A program made the position numbers and the translations under genes. A stretch of DNA of 64,000 bases from Niastella caeni (GTDB lineage Bacteria > Bacteroidota > Bacteroidia > Chitinophagales > Chitinophagaceae): positions 62,001 through 126,000 of the forward strand of contig NZ_STFF01000007.1 in the NCBI RefSeq assembly GCF_004834005.1, read 5' to 3'. How positions within the stretch are numbered: position 1 is the first letter of the stretch; each line of letters opens with the position of its first letter. Below the pieces are notes generated by a model that saw nothing but the letters and a program-made list of their open reading frames with translations, was not told the DNA's origin and did no database searches. This document shows positions 52,244 through 60,890 of this stretch, one piece after another.

Positions 52244-53515
52244 TTAATAAGCAGGACCAAAAGTGACCTGCTCCTTTGGTTTACTAATTGGCTTTTTCGG
52301 ATTGGTTCTTAAATGGATACTTTTTGAAGTATCTATCTGACTTTTAACGGCAGATGCGCGAATATATTCTCTTTCTTTAACATTTTCTTTCTTTTTATTT
52401 GTCGCTGCCGGCTCAGAATACGCGTAAGAACTGTACGAATTGTAAGATTTACTATCCTCTTTTTTCGGGGCTACTTCATTTACGATTTCAGTAACCGGTG
52501 GAGGTTCAGCAATTTGCGAACTCACTTCCTGCCGGTTCTTCGCAGCCTTCGTAATTTCCGGATCTTTTTCGGTCACCGGAGTCCAGGAAATAGACGTAAT
52601 ATTCGCAGATGATGGTAGTTTTACCTTTAGTAGTTTTTCGATCGACTCATTTATCTCATTAATGTTGTCGTCTTTGATAAAGGCATATGACTTTATGCCC
52701 ATTTCATTGAACCATTTACTCCAGATGGTTGTAAGCAGATTGTATTCCCCGGTCCAATCGTCTTTAGGATTTAATTCCAGCACAATCACTTTCAGATTGG
52801 GGAATCTTTTATTAACGGGTAACAAACCGTAATCGCCTTCTTTGAACCGGCTGTTCCAATCGGGGGCTTTTTTCAGATTGTTGATGATCTGTGCGCAGGA
52901 AGTATAGCGGTTGTTACGGGAAGCGCGGCCTTGCAGGCTTTCAAAATCCATATATCCATCTGTAAGGATGAAAAGGGTATTCTGCGCATCTTTCTCCAGA
53001 TCATCCTGCAGGTCTTCATTGAAGTATTTCCAAATGTCGGCGCCTGCGTAAGAAGTACTGTTATTACTGATCACCGCCTTCTTATAGATCTGTGGCAACA
53101 AGGTGCTGAAGTTCTTTTCTGTTTCTTCCAGCATCTTTGCCTTTTGCTCGGGCTGTGCCGATGCCAATGTAAGGCGAAGATTACCAGCCAGGTCGTACAC
53201 ATCGCTTGAGGTAGTTCGCTGTGGAGCTACCATCAACTTCATTTTGTCGTTTACGGTAAAATATAACCTGGTGGGATCTTTTGCATTCAGCTTCGATTTG
53301 AAAGCGGCGTAGATCGATTGAATGACCTGTATATCTTTTGGGACCTGTTGCTGATCATTATACAGGATCCGGTCGCTCAAATCAAGCAATACAATATAAT
53401 TGTCTTTAGGCGGTGAAGAGCCGTCTTTTTTTGCATCCTTCACAGCCTCTTCGATTTCATTGCAACCTGCCAGAGCCCAGGCGCACATGATGGTGATTAT
53501 GAGGTAACGTGCCAT
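52244..53515 (-). CDS. Lipoprotein with von Willebrand A-like domain
   Basis: 423 residues; lipobox LAGC (Cys18). Residues ~38-290 look like a vWA fold: first strand and partial MIDAS 'NYIVLLDLSDRIL' (D-x-S), and 'NTLFILTDGYMDF' with the Thr/Asp of later MIDAS positions. The C-terminal ~110 residues are disordered, rich in Ser, Tyr, Lys and Pro. Middle gene of the unit with the coiled-coil membrane protein (33 bp upstream) and the OmpA-like lipoprotein (14 bp downstream). Ligand and role unknown. Confidence 0.72.
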   Translation of the reverse strand: MARYLIITIMCAWALAGCNEIEEAVKDAKKDGSSPPKDNYIVLLDLSDRILYNDQQQVPKDIQVIQSIYAAFKSKLNAKDPTRLYFTVNDKMKLMVAPQRTTSSDVYDLAGNLRLTLASAQPEQKAKMLEETEKNFSTLLPQIYKKAVISNNSTSYAGADIWKYFNEDLQDDLEKDAQNTLFILTDGYMDFESLQGRASRNNRYTSCAQIINNLKKAPDWNSRFKEGDYGLLPVNKRFPNLKVIVLELNPKDDWTGEYNLLTTIWSKWFNEMGIKSYAFIKDDNINEINESIEKLLKVKLPSSANITSISWTPVTEKDPEITKAAKNRQEVSSQIAEPPPVTEIVNEVAPKKEDSKSYNSYSSYAYSEPAATNKKKENVKEREYIRASAVKSQIDTSKSIHLRTNPKKPISKPKEQVTFGPAY

Positions 53516-53548
53516 AACTCAAGGATAAAAGAAACCTATTAATAATAA

Positions 53549-54754
53549 TTATTTGAAAAAGGATTCCTGGAACTCTTTCAGTTCTTTAATATAGGCGTCT
53601 GTTTTTTCATTGATGATCTTGATCTGCTCTTCTCCTTTTTCGCGCCCATATAAAGTTGCCAGGTAACCATTCCAGCCGTCTCTGAAATAATTGATGTTCT
53701 TTTCAATTGCATCAATCGGCAGAACCAGCCGGTCTTTTTCCTTGCTCAGGTCTTCCGCTCTTTGGGTGATCTGTTGTAATTCGGTTTCGTATAACATCCG
53801 TTTTTCTTCCAACTGCAGGATCTCATCCTGTAAACGGCTTATACGTTTGTACCGCAATTTCAACTGGTTGCGTTTGCTCCATTCCATCTGCATTAAATAA
53901 TATACAGAGCTCCAGATTGCAAACACGCCAAAACCCAAAAAGAGCACCAGGTAAAATCGCGAATCCGCGAATACTGGTACTATCAGCGTTTTAAATTCAT
54001 CCCGGTTCAGTTTAATCAAGATCTCATTCACTGCGGTATGAACCTGTAAAGCAAGTAAAATGTCGCCAATAAAAACCAGGCTTAGCAATCCCCATACAAC
54101 TTTCTTGTATTTCATGCCTCTTTCCGAGAACAAGTGTATAGATGTTCCCAAGGCAAAGAAAATAGTGGGGAATACGATCAGGGGGGGGTAATTAATGATA
54201 AGATAGACCAGTCTTCGAAGGCTGGGTAACAATTGTATGTTTAGCCTTCCTTCCTGGAAAAGGGTCATTGGATCTACACCATTCAACGCAAAATCGGCAA
54301 CACTCATGTAAAAGTATAACAAGTAAAACGAAAGTGCAACTAAAAGGAACAATAAAAATAAAAAAGTGCCCCAACTGAAGCTGTTATACTGGAATTGTTG
54401 CCCGGCAGAACGGTGAGAATTTATTTCATCTAATTGATTCTTAAGTAGATTGATCTCCGATTGCTTGGCCGGTACCAGTCCCTTCGTAATATCACGACTG
54501 TTGTGAATTTCGTCGGCTTTGCTCTTGGTTTCGTAATATTTTTCCAGCAAACCGTCAATTTGCTTCTGGATCCGGGTGCGGGTTTCTTCTGTTTTGGGCA
54601 GTAAATGCATGGAATCCTGCTCGGAGAGGATAGAACCGCTGCGTACCTTGTTCAACAGTCCTTTATACGCTTCAACGCCACCTTTATAAGTGCCTGCCTG
54701 CTCAACGCCGTATTCGCGCATGTCTTTTACGACAATATTCGACAGGTCTGGCAT
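53549..54754 (-). CDS. Four-helix membrane protein with long coiled coils on both ends
   Basis: 401 residues from the ATG at 54754; the longer frame begins with GTG. Coiled coil ~55-118; membrane helices at ~130-152 ('FLFLLFLLVALSFYLLYFY'), ~185-210, ~218-238 and ~265-290; then a second coiled coil ~300-350 ('ISRLQDEILQLEEKR') and a helical C-terminus. I recognise no family. It heads a unit with two lipoproteins, so it probably forms the inner-membrane part of an envelope complex. Start-proximal sequence has a TAAATTTG promoter element at 54835. Confidence 0.7.
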   Translation of the reverse strand: MPDLSNIVVKDMREYGVEQAGTYKGGVEAYKGLLNKVRSGSILSEQDSMHLLPKTEETRTRIQKQIDGLLEKYYETKSKADEIHNSRDITKGLVPAKQSEINLLKNQLDEINSHRSAGQQFQYNSFSWGTFLFLLFLLVALSFYLLYFYMSVADFALNGVDPMTLFQEGRLNIQLLPSLRRLVYLIINYPPLIVFPTIFFALGTSIHLFSERGMKYKKVVWGLLSLVFIGDILLALQVHTAVNEILIKLNRDEFKTLIVPVFADSRFYLVLFLGFGVFAIWSSVYYLMQMEWSKRNQLKLRYKRISRLQDEILQLEEKRMLYETELQQITQRAEDLSKEKDRLVLPIDAIEKNINYFRDGWNGYLATLYGREKGEEQIKIINEKTDAYIKELKEFQESFFK

Positions 54755-54834
54755 ATGGTACCTGTTGCTATCGGATGATCTTGATTTTCCCGAGATTATC
54801 ACAGTGAAGGTTCAGTTTAGAGGGTTAAAGTCAC

Positions 54835-54862
54835 CAAATTTAACTTAATGCGTAAATACAAA
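54835..54862 (-). promoter_or_regulatory. Candidate promoter of the three-gene envelope cassette
   Basis: Minus strand: TTTG at 54862-54859, 16 bases, TAAATTTG at 54842-54835. The -7 matches TAnnTTTG; spacing is short. 81 bases before the ATG at 54754. Confidence 0.45.
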
Positions 54863-54958
54863 ATCGGCATGTGTACACCCTGTGGATAAAAGCCGGGCCG
54901 CATTTACAATAAATTTTATAATATAATGTGGGTCAGTGTTTTGACCGGTAGGCGCCTT

Positions 54959-54990
54959 TTTGTTAAATATAAAGCAGCTAAGTACCTTCG
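54959..54990 (+). promoter_or_regulatory. Promoter of the P5C dehydrogenase gene
   Basis: TTTG (54959-54962), 20 bases, TACCTTCG (54983-54990), one mismatch to TAnnTTTG; 22 bases before the ATG at 55013. Good spacing. Confidence 0.6.
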
Positions 54991-55012
54991 CAGCCTCAAA
55001 AACACATGCATT

Positions 55013-56644
55013 ATGGAATTCGGCTATTTTCATTACCCACTGCCGGTAAACGAACCTGTATTATCGTATGCGCCGGGATCGCCCGAAAAGAAGCGGCTTA
55101 AAGAAGTACTGGCTCTTTTAAAACAGGAACAGGCCGATGTGCCTATGTATATTGGCGGGCTTGAAGTGCGTACCAACAAAAAAGAAACCATGCACCCGCC
55201 TCATGAAATAAAACATGTACTGGGGCATTATCATACCGGCGAAGAAAAACATGTAAAACAGGCTATTGAAGCTGCCCTCGCGGCTCGTGAAAGCTGGGCT
55301 GGCATGAGCTGGGAAAGCCGCGCTCATATATTTTTAAAAGCCGCCGACCTTATTGCTACAAAATATCGTGCGTACATGAACGGTACTACCATGCTGGGCC
55401 AAAGTAAGAATGCTTACCAGGCTGAAATTGATAGTGCATGCGAGTTGATCGATTTCTTACGTTTTAATGTACACTTTCTTAGTGAAATTTACCGTCAGCA
55501 ACCAATAAGCGCTGCAGGTATTCATAACCGGATGGAGTACCGCCCGCTCGAGGGATTTGTGCTGGCTGTTACACCATTCAACTTTACTGCCATTGGCGGT
55601 AATCTGCCTACCTCAGCCGCTATGTGCGGTAACGTAGTAGTATGGAAACCGGCGCATACCCAAGTGTATTCAGCCCAGATGTTCATGCGCATTTTGAAAG
55701 AAGCTGGCCTGCCCGATGGCGTTATAAACCTGATATATGTTGATGGCCCTACTTTGGGTAAAGTATGTTTCAGTCACCCCGATTTTGCGGGCGTACATTT
55801 TACCGGTTCTACCGGCGTGTTCAATACCATGTGGGAAACCATTGGTAAGAATATGCATACCTATAAATCGTATCCGCGCATAGTAGGGGAAACGGGCGGA
55901 AAGGATTTTGTATTGGCGCATAAAACCGCTGATCCCGATTTATTGGTAACCGCTTTATTACGTGGTGCGTTTGAATTTCAGGGACAGAAATGTTCTGCCG
56001 CCTCACGCGCGTATATTCCATCGAACCTGGCCGAAGAAGTAAAAAAGAAACTGATTGCAGGCATAGAAAGTTTTTCGATGGGTTCAGTAGAGAACTTCAC
56101 CAACTTTATTAATGCCGTGATCGATGAAAAGAGTTTCGATAAAATTGAATCGTATATCGAAAAAGCTAAGAACGATCCCAAGGCCGTAATATGGGCAGGA
56201 GGTAAATGCGATAAAACAGAAGGTTATTTTATTCAGCCTACGGTTATTGAAGCCAAAGACCCGCTGTATGTTACCATGTGCGAAGAGATCTTCGGGCCTG
56301 TATTAACGGTATATGTATACAATGCCGATAAGTTTGAAGATACTTTGGAGCTGGTGAATAAAACATCTCCGTATGCATTGACCGGATCTATCATTGCGCA
56401 GGATAGAACGGCTGTTGAACAGGCCACTGTGAAGCTGCGTCATGCGGCCGGTAATTTTTATATTAACGACAAACCTACCGGCGCTGTAGTAGGGCAACAG
56501 CCTTTCGGCGGGGCTCGCGCCAGTGGTACCAACGATAAAGCGGGTTCTATTTTGAACCTGTATCGCTGGTTGAGTGCAAGAACGATCAAGGAAACGTTTA
56601 ATGCGCCGGTTGATTACCGCTATCCGTTTTTGGCAGAAGAATAA
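55013..56644 (+). CDS. pruA: L-glutamate gamma-semialdehyde (1-pyrroline-5-carboxylate) dehydrogenase
   Basis: Oxidises glutamate semialdehyde to glutamate with NAD+, second step of proline breakdown. The ATG at 55013 gives 543 residues, the usual length for the stand-alone enzyme; the frame upstream has no second good start. Seen: 'VLAVTPFNFTAIGGNLPTS', 'NVVVWKPAH', 'GVHFTGSTGVF', catalytic Glu in 'ETGGKDFV' and nucleophile Cys in 'FQGQKCSAASRAY', 'EEIFGPVLTVYVY', 'GQQPFGGARASGTNDKAG'. No proline dehydrogenase domain is fused. Monocistronic. Confidence 0.95.
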   Translation: MEFGYFHYPLPVNEPVLSYAPGSPEKKRLKEVLALLKQEQADVPMYIGGLEVRTNKKETMHPPHEIKHVLGHYHTGEEKHVKQAIEAALAARESWAGMSWESRAHIFLKAADLIATKYRAYMNGTTMLGQSKNAYQAEIDSACELIDFLRFNVHFLSEIYRQQPISAAGIHNRMEYRPLEGFVLAVTPFNFTAIGGNLPTSAAMCGNVVVWKPAHTQVYSAQMFMRILKEAGLPDGVINLIYVDGPTLGKVCFSHPDFAGVHFTGSTGVFNTMWETIGKNMHTYKSYPRIVGETGGKDFVLAHKTADPDLLVTALLRGAFEFQGQKCSAASRAYIPSNLAEEVKKKLIAGIESFSMGSVENFTNFINAVIDEKSFDKIESYIEKAKNDPKAVIWAGGKCDKTEGYFIQPTVIEAKDPLYVTMCEEIFGPVLTVYVYNADKFEDTLELVNKTSPYALTGSIIAQDRTAVEQATVKLRHAAGNFYINDKPTGAVVGQQPFGGARASGTNDKAGSILNLYRWLSARTIKETFNAPVDYRYPFLAEE

Positions 56645-56645
56645 A

Positions 56646-56790
56646 CCAATTGGCAATTAACAAGAATACCAGTTTACTGGTTATTTATTTGGGGAATTTG
56701 CTTTTTAAAGTTTCATAAAATAAAAGAGTCCCGATAGATATCGGGACTCTTTTATTTTATTGCCCATTGTCAATTGCCTGTTGCAGATTG
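56646..56790. repeat. Word repeat (GGCAATTAAC / ATTGTCAATTGCC) around a terminator
   Basis: CCAATTGGCAATTAAC at 56646-56661 and TGCCCATTGTCAATTGCC at 56761-56778 are inverse copies of a GGCAATT-type word. The 21-bp terminator lies between them. Confidence 0.45.
56715..56760. terminator. Perfect 21-bp bidirectional hairpin terminator
   Basis: Left arm 56715-56735 (…AGAGTCCCGAT) and exact complement 56740-56760 around loop AGAT, with A/T-rich ends. Between convergent pruA and the beta-barrel gene. Confidence 0.93.
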
Positions 56791-56811
56791 ATCATTGGGG
56801 ATTGAAACTGT

Positions 56812-57372
56812 TTATTTTTTAGCAGAAGAAGCGCCGCCACCCAGGTGAACCTGGAAGCCGATGCTCAAGCCAAAATTGTTACTTCTGTCGCCAGCAACGT
56901 TTTCATATCTATCGCCACCATAAGAACTGTAATATAAAGCAAATTCCAGGGCGGTGTTAGGCGACAGGAACACTGCGGGACCAGCCATGATTGAAAAATG
57001 ATTACCGCTTGCTTTGGCATCGCCTTGTTTAATTTTATCGAAGCCATATGAAGCATCAGCGAATACATTCACCTTTTGTGCGGCAGGTAAAAAATAATAG
57101 CGCACGAAGGGAGCAACGCCATACTGAACGGTAGCATCTTCGTCGCCTTTTACTTTTTCGCTTTCTAAACCAAGACGCAAACCACCAGCCAGGTTGTTGA
57201 TAAAGAAATAACCAACATTCGGGTTTACAAAAATTGTAGTTGATTTGCTATCGCCCCGTTTCCAGGAATTGAAACCGGCATTACCACCGGCCAGCCACTG
57301 GCCTTGATTAACTTGGGCAAAAATTGCGTTGGAACTAACAAGTAAGAAAGCAGCAAATAAAACCTTTTTCAT
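56812..57372 (-). CDS. Outer-membrane beta-barrel protein
   Basis: 186 residues with signal peptide ending 'NAIFAQ'. Strand pattern typical of small Bacteroidota barrels: 'WLAGGNAGFNSW', 'FVNPNVGYFFINNLAGGLRLGLE', broken over two strands, 'GVAPFVRYYFLP', 'VNVFADASYGF', 'NFGLSIGFQVHLG'. A short Gly/Ser/Lys tail follows. Probable eight-stranded pore-less barrel; function unknown. A TACTTTTG element 45 bases upstream is its likely promoter. Confidence 0.82.
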   Translation of the reverse strand: MKKVLFAAFLLVSSNAIFAQVNQGQWLAGGNAGFNSWKRGDSKSTTIFVNPNVGYFFINNLAGGLRLGLESEKVKGDEDATVQYGVAPFVRYYFLPAAQKVNVFADASYGFDKIKQGDAKASGNHFSIMAGPAVFLSPNTALEFALYYSSYGGDRYENVAGDRSNNFGLSIGFQVHLGGGASSAKK

Positions 57373-58021
57373 TGTTTTAGTTTTTACTCAGGTTTAATAG
57401 TGATTTTTAACGGGGCCAAAAGTAAAGGGTAAGAATTAAAAAATGAAAGGATTAGTGCATTAATTATTATTGTGTTATACTTGCACTAAATTTGTTGACT
57501 AAACGCAATAAATAATAATTGACAACCGTTTATTTGTGTCCATGGAACATTTTTGATGTTTTATTAAGAAACACAATTGTACCTTAGTGGCCTTGCTGAA
57601 TGTATCATGAAGCAAGGCAAAAACGGAGATATTTTTAGAAGAATTTAGATGTTAAGCTACCCTCTTACAATAGCGGGTTTGGAATTATAAAAGAAGAATG
57701 ATAGCCGATTCTTGCTATGTTTTGTTTTTAAAAAGATCGTACTACTTTTTAAGATAACGATTTCATTGCTGGAATCATTTAGATAGTCACATCCCTGGTA
57801 TCTCCCCCGAATAGTTTTCTTGATTGAAAAAGAATTAACCCTATTTAACCCAACCAATTCTATTAGCCCATGTTCAACAACAGCTATACATTTAATTGTA
57901 TTAATACTTCTGTTCATTCCTTTTATCATCATTTACATCTTGGCCAACAATAATTTCGTTTGATATTACTATATAATATTCATTTAACCCTTTTTTTATT
58001 TAACCAAAAACTCCCTTTTAC
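57373..58021. other. 649-bp AT-rich divergent region
   Basis: Contains the -7 element of the leftward barrel gene (57417-57424) and presumably the promoter of the rightward DUF3575-like gene. A 91-codon minus frame at 57657-57932 has an ATG but no recognisable motif; I do not call it. Confidence 0.4.
57417..57424 (-). promoter_or_regulatory. -7 element of the beta-barrel gene
   Basis: Minus-strand TACTTTTG matches TAnnTTTG, 45 bases from the ATG at 57372. Confidence 0.45.
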
Positions 58022-58570
58022 ATGAAAAAAGTTGTCCTTGTTTCAGCCCTTGTAGCCGCAATGTGTACTGCTAAAGCCCAGGATGGCGGATCAAATGCTG
58101 TTAAGATCAACCCTTTGTCTTTGTTCCTTGCTACCGGTAACGTTGCTTATGAAAGAGCAACCGGCGAAAGCCAGTCTTTTCAGTTGGGTTTGTTTTATTC
58201 AGGTGTGAAATTATCAAGTCTTAAATATTCAGGATTTGGTATTACACCGGAATATCGCTTTTATTTTGGTGGCCGTGCCGAAGCTATGAATGGCGTATAC
58301 GCGGCTCCATTCCTCCGTTATCAGAATTTCAAGATCGAGGACACCGATACAAAAGATAAAGTGACCTTCAGCTCATTTGGTGGTGGCGCACTTATTGGCT
58401 GGGAAAAGAGCTGGGATAGCGGCTTTATGCTCGACCTTTTCGCTGGCCCCGCTTATAACTCTGGTACTGTTAAAGCCGAAGGTACTGCTGATGAAGATAA
58501 CTTCAATATCTCTGGCGGTATCGACGGATTTGGCGTGCGTACCGGTATTACTTTAGGTTTCAGATTCTAA
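58022..58570 (+). CDS. DUF3575-like outer-membrane beta-barrel protein
   Basis: 182 residues; signal peptide ending 'CTAKAQ'. 'AVKINPLSLFLATGNVAYER' (split over 26-45) is the opening of DUF3575-type barrels, followed by 'GFGITPEYRFYFGG', 'GVYAAPFLRYQNF', 'GGGALIGWEKSW', 'FDLFAGPAYN'-like 'LDLFAGPAYNSG' and a terminal 'GITLGFRF' ending in Phe. Probable outer-membrane protein of unknown role. A terminator follows. Confidence 0.82.
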   Translation: MKKVVLVSALVAAMCTAKAQDGGSNAVKINPLSLFLATGNVAYERATGESQSFQLGLFYSGVKLSSLKYSGFGITPEYRFYFGGRAEAMNGVYAAPFLRYQNFKIEDTDTKDKVTFSSFGGGALIGWEKSWDSGFMLDLFAGPAYNSGTVKAEGTADEDNFNISGGIDGFGVRTGITLGFRF

Positions 58571-58595
58571 TCTATTTACACAGTATTTTATTTGG

Positions 58596-58630
58596 TCAGT
58601 CTATTCTTAATTGAATAGACTGATTTTTTT
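58596..58630 (+). terminator. Hairpin terminator after the DUF3575-like gene
   Basis: TCAGTCTATTC pairs with GAATAGACTGA around TTAATT, then T7. 26 bases past the stop. Confidence 0.9.
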
Positions 58631-58716
58631 TACCCACTTTGTTCCCGGCTTTCACCAGGGAAGTAGCTTAATTTCCTAATTTGCCGGTTTGCGTTTATTT
58701 TTATCAAAATTTTTCC

Positions 58717-59238
58717 TTGAAGACGATTTTAAATGAACAGCAACTGGCCATTATAATCCGGCGGCTAAGTCACCAGGTATTGGAAAATAATATCAATCTC
58801 GATAACACGGTTTTTATTGGCATACAGCCACGAGGCATTTTTGTGTCTGACCAAATGATACAGGTGATCCGCAAACTGGTTTCGCCAGAAAAAGTACAGT
58901 ACGGCCGGCTGGATATTACCTTTTACCGCGACGATGTTCGCAACCAGATCCACGTACCCAATCATACCGATATTCCTTTCAGCATTGAAAATAAAAATGT
59001 GGTATTGATCGACGATGTACTGTACACGGGCCGCACCATCAGGGCCGCTTTGGATGCCCTGCTCGATTTTGGGCGCCCGGCCAAGGTAGAGCTGTGCGTG
59101 CTCATCGATCGCCGTTTCAGCCGGCAATTGCCAATTCAACCCGATTATACGGGCCGGTCAATCGATTCCATCGTGTCGCAAAAAGTAAAAGTTTTCTGGA
59201 AGGAACGCGATGGAAAAGAAGAAGTTGTGTTACTTTAA
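58717..59238 (+). CDS. pyrR: PyrR bifunctional pyrimidine regulator / uracil phosphoribosyltransferase
   Basis: Binds pyr mRNA and/or makes UMP from uracil and PRPP. The open frame starts at a TTG (58681), but homology suggests the protein begins 'MKTILNEQQLA', i.e. at the TTG 58717; no ATG or GTG fits. PRPP-binding motif 'VVLIDDVLYTGRTIRAALDAL' spans ~95-115 (Asp-Asp and Thr-Gly-Arg-Thr). Also 'GIQPRGIFVSD' and 'YGRLDITFYRDD'. About 173 residues, normal. Followed by pyrB after an intervening small gene, so probably part of a pyr transcription unit. Confidence 0.92.
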   Translation: MKTILNEQQLAIIIRRLSHQVLENNINLDNTVFIGIQPRGIFVSDQMIQVIRKLVSPEKVQYGRLDITFYRDDVRNQIHVPNHTDIPFSIENKNVVLIDDVLYTGRTIRAALDALLDFGRPAKVELCVLIDRRFSRQLPIQPDYTGRSIDSIVSQKVKVFWKERDGKEEVVLL

Positions 59239-59425
59239 GGCTCAAGGCTCAAGGCACAAGGCTCAAGGCTTAAGGCACAAGGCTTAAGGCACAAGGTACA
59301 AGGCACAAGGCTCAAGGTACAAGGCTTAAGGTACAAGGCTCAAGGTACAAGGTACAAGGCTCAAGGTACAAGGTACAAGGCTCAAGGTACAAGGTACAAG
59401 GTACAAGGTACAAGGTATAAGGCTC
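59239..59425 (+). repeat. Long word repeat (AAGGCTC / AAGGTAC), direct array
   Basis: About 187 bases of AAGGCTC, AAGGCAC, AAGGTAC-type words, beginning at the pyrR stop (TTTAAGGCTC). Inverse copies lie at ~59890-59940 beyond the four-helix-bundle gene. Confidence 0.8.
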
Positions 59426-59458
59426 CTGAGTTTGAAGCATAATTTTTAAAAAAAAATT

Positions 59459-59806
59459 ATGTCAAAAGAATTGGAAGACCGTTTTTTCAACTATGCTAAG
59501 CATGTCCGTGATTTTTGCCAAAAATTAAAATGGAATACTATTAATTTGGTATACATCCGCCAATTAGTTAGATCCAGTAGTTCAATTGATGCCAATTATC
59601 TTGAGGCATCGGATGATATAGGGAAAAGTGATGAAAGGATGAAAATAAAGATTGCCCGCAGAGAGGCAAAAGAAACAAATTATTGGTTGCAATTATTAAT
59701 AACTTATAATGACCCTGAATTGGAAAAGGAAAAATTAGTTTTAATAGAAGAAGGCAACCAGATCAGAAAGATCTTGTCTTCTATTGTTTCTAAATTAGTT
59801 GGATAA
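59459..59806 (+). CDS. Four-helix-bundle protein (23S rRNA intervening-sequence protein family)
   Basis: 115 residues, all helical: 'ELEDRFFNYAKHVRDFCQKL', 'IRQLVRSSSSIDANYLEASD', 'KIKIARREAKETNYWLQLL', a short final helix. This is the S23/IVP-like four-helix-bundle family, first seen in intervening sequences of 23S rRNA genes but often found elsewhere, as here. It sits between pyrR and pyrB, enclosed by word repeats in opposite orientations, so it looks inserted in such a repeat. AT-rich compared with its neighbours. Function unknown. Confidence 0.88.
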   Translation: MSKELEDRFFNYAKHVRDFCQKLKWNTINLVYIRQLVRSSSSIDANYLEASDDIGKSDERMKIKIARREAKETNYWLQLLITYNDPELEKEKLVLIEEGNQIRKILSSIVSKLVG

Positions 59807-59809
59807 TGG

Positions 59810-59940
59810 TACAAGGCTCAAGAAAGCAAGGCATAAGACTTGATAATCAGATATTGTTTTACTTTAGATATTTGATTTCAGACCATATATCTTGTTCTAA
59901 ATCTTGTGCCTTGAACCTTGGTTCTTGTATCTTAAAGCCT
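59810..59940. repeat. Word repeat (AAGGCTC then CCTTGTGCC), inverted pair
   Basis: Direct words TACAAGGCTCAAGAAAGC, AAGGCATAAGAC at 59811-59840, then inverse words CTTGTTCT, CTTGTGCC, TTGAACC, TTGGTTC at ~59890-59930. A weak TAATTTCG with CTTG 20 bases upstream (59917-59948) may be a pyrB promoter inside the repeat. Confidence 0.7.
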
Positions 59941-59957
59941 TAATTTCGCTGCTTGAA

Positions 59958-60890
59958 ATGCAACTTTCAGTTAAACATCTGCTCGGCATACGGGATCTCA
60001 CCCGTCAGGACATTCAGATTATTTTAGATACTGCCACTCAATTCAAGGAAGTTTTACAACGGCCTATCAAGAAAGTTCCTTCTTTGCGGGATGTAACCAT
60101 CGTGAATTTGTTTTTCGAAAATTCAACCCGTACAAGGATCTCGTTTGAACTGGCTGAAAAACGCCTGAGTGCAGACACTATTAATTTTACGGCCAGCGCT
60201 TCTTCCGTTTCAAAGGGCGAAACCCTGCTGGATACCGTGAATAATATTTTGTCGATGAAAGTAGATATGGTGGTAATGCGGCATAGTGCCAGCGGTGCCC
60301 CTCACTTTCTGGCACAACATATACCCGCCGCTATTGTAAACGCCGGTGATGGCATTAATGAACACCCCACACAGGGTTTGTTAGATGCTTTCTCCATGCG
60401 TGAAAAACTGGGCCGGCTCGAAGGCCTGAAAGTGGCGATCATAGGCGATATCATGCATTCGCGGGTAGCTATGAGCAATATTTACCTGCTTAAAAAAATG
60501 GGTGCAGAAGTAACCGTAGCAGGTCCGCCTACACTTATTCCCAAATACATACAGGAAGCTTTCGACATCCGGGTTGAGTATAACCTGAAGAAAGCGTTGG
60601 AGTGGTGCGATGTGGCGAATGTATTGCGTATTCAACTGGAACGCCAGAACCAGGTATTGTTCTCTTCGCTGCGCGAATACAGCCTGGCTTATGGCATCAA
60701 TAAGCAAATACTCGATAGCCTGAATAAGAAAATAGTGATCATGCACCCCGGGCCCATCAACAGGGGCGTGGAGTTGGATAGTGATGCTGCCGATAGCAAC
60801 CAGTCTATTATTTTACAACAGGTAGAAAATGGGGTAGCAGTGCGCATGGCAGTATTGTACTTGTTGTCGGGTGGAAGGGAGATGAGTTAG
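59958..60890 (+). CDS. pyrB: Aspartate carbamoyltransferase, catalytic chain
   Basis: Joins carbamoyl phosphate and aspartate in pyrimidine synthesis. ATG at 59958 gives 310 residues, the usual size. Seen: 'LFFENSTRTRISFELAE' (carbamoyl-phosphate loop), 'KGETLLDTVNNI', 'RHSASGAP', 'DGINEHPTQGLLDAF', 'IGDIMHSRVA', 'HPGPINRGVE'. No pyrI follows. The pyrR-pyrB pairing fits pyrimidine control. The start lies inside or just after a word repeat. Confidence 0.97.
   Translation: MQLSVKHLLGIRDLTRQDIQIILDTATQFKEVLQRPIKKVPSLRDVTIVNLFFENSTRTRISFELAEKRLSADTINFTASASSVSKGETLLDTVNNILSMKVDMVVMRHSASGAPHFLAQHIPAAIVNAGDGINEHPTQGLLDAFSMREKLGRLEGLKVAIIGDIMHSRVAMSNIYLLKKMGAEVTVAGPPTLIPKYIQEAFDIRVEYNLKKALEWCDVANVLRIQLERQNQVLFSSLREYSLAYGINKQILDSLNKKIVIMHPGPINRGVELDSDAADSNQSIILQQVENGVAVRMAVLYLLSGGREMS

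Noticed and set aside
53549..54754. ZorA-like (MotA/TolQ/ExbB) identity for the coiled-coil membrane protein
   Set aside because: It has four helices and coiled coils, but I could not find the conserved MotA/ExbB helix motifs, and the partner lacks a ZorB-type membrane helix.
57657..57932. 91-codon minus frame in the AT-rich gap
   Set aside because: It has an ATG but no domain, no partner gene and no promoter element; cannot be supported without homologues.
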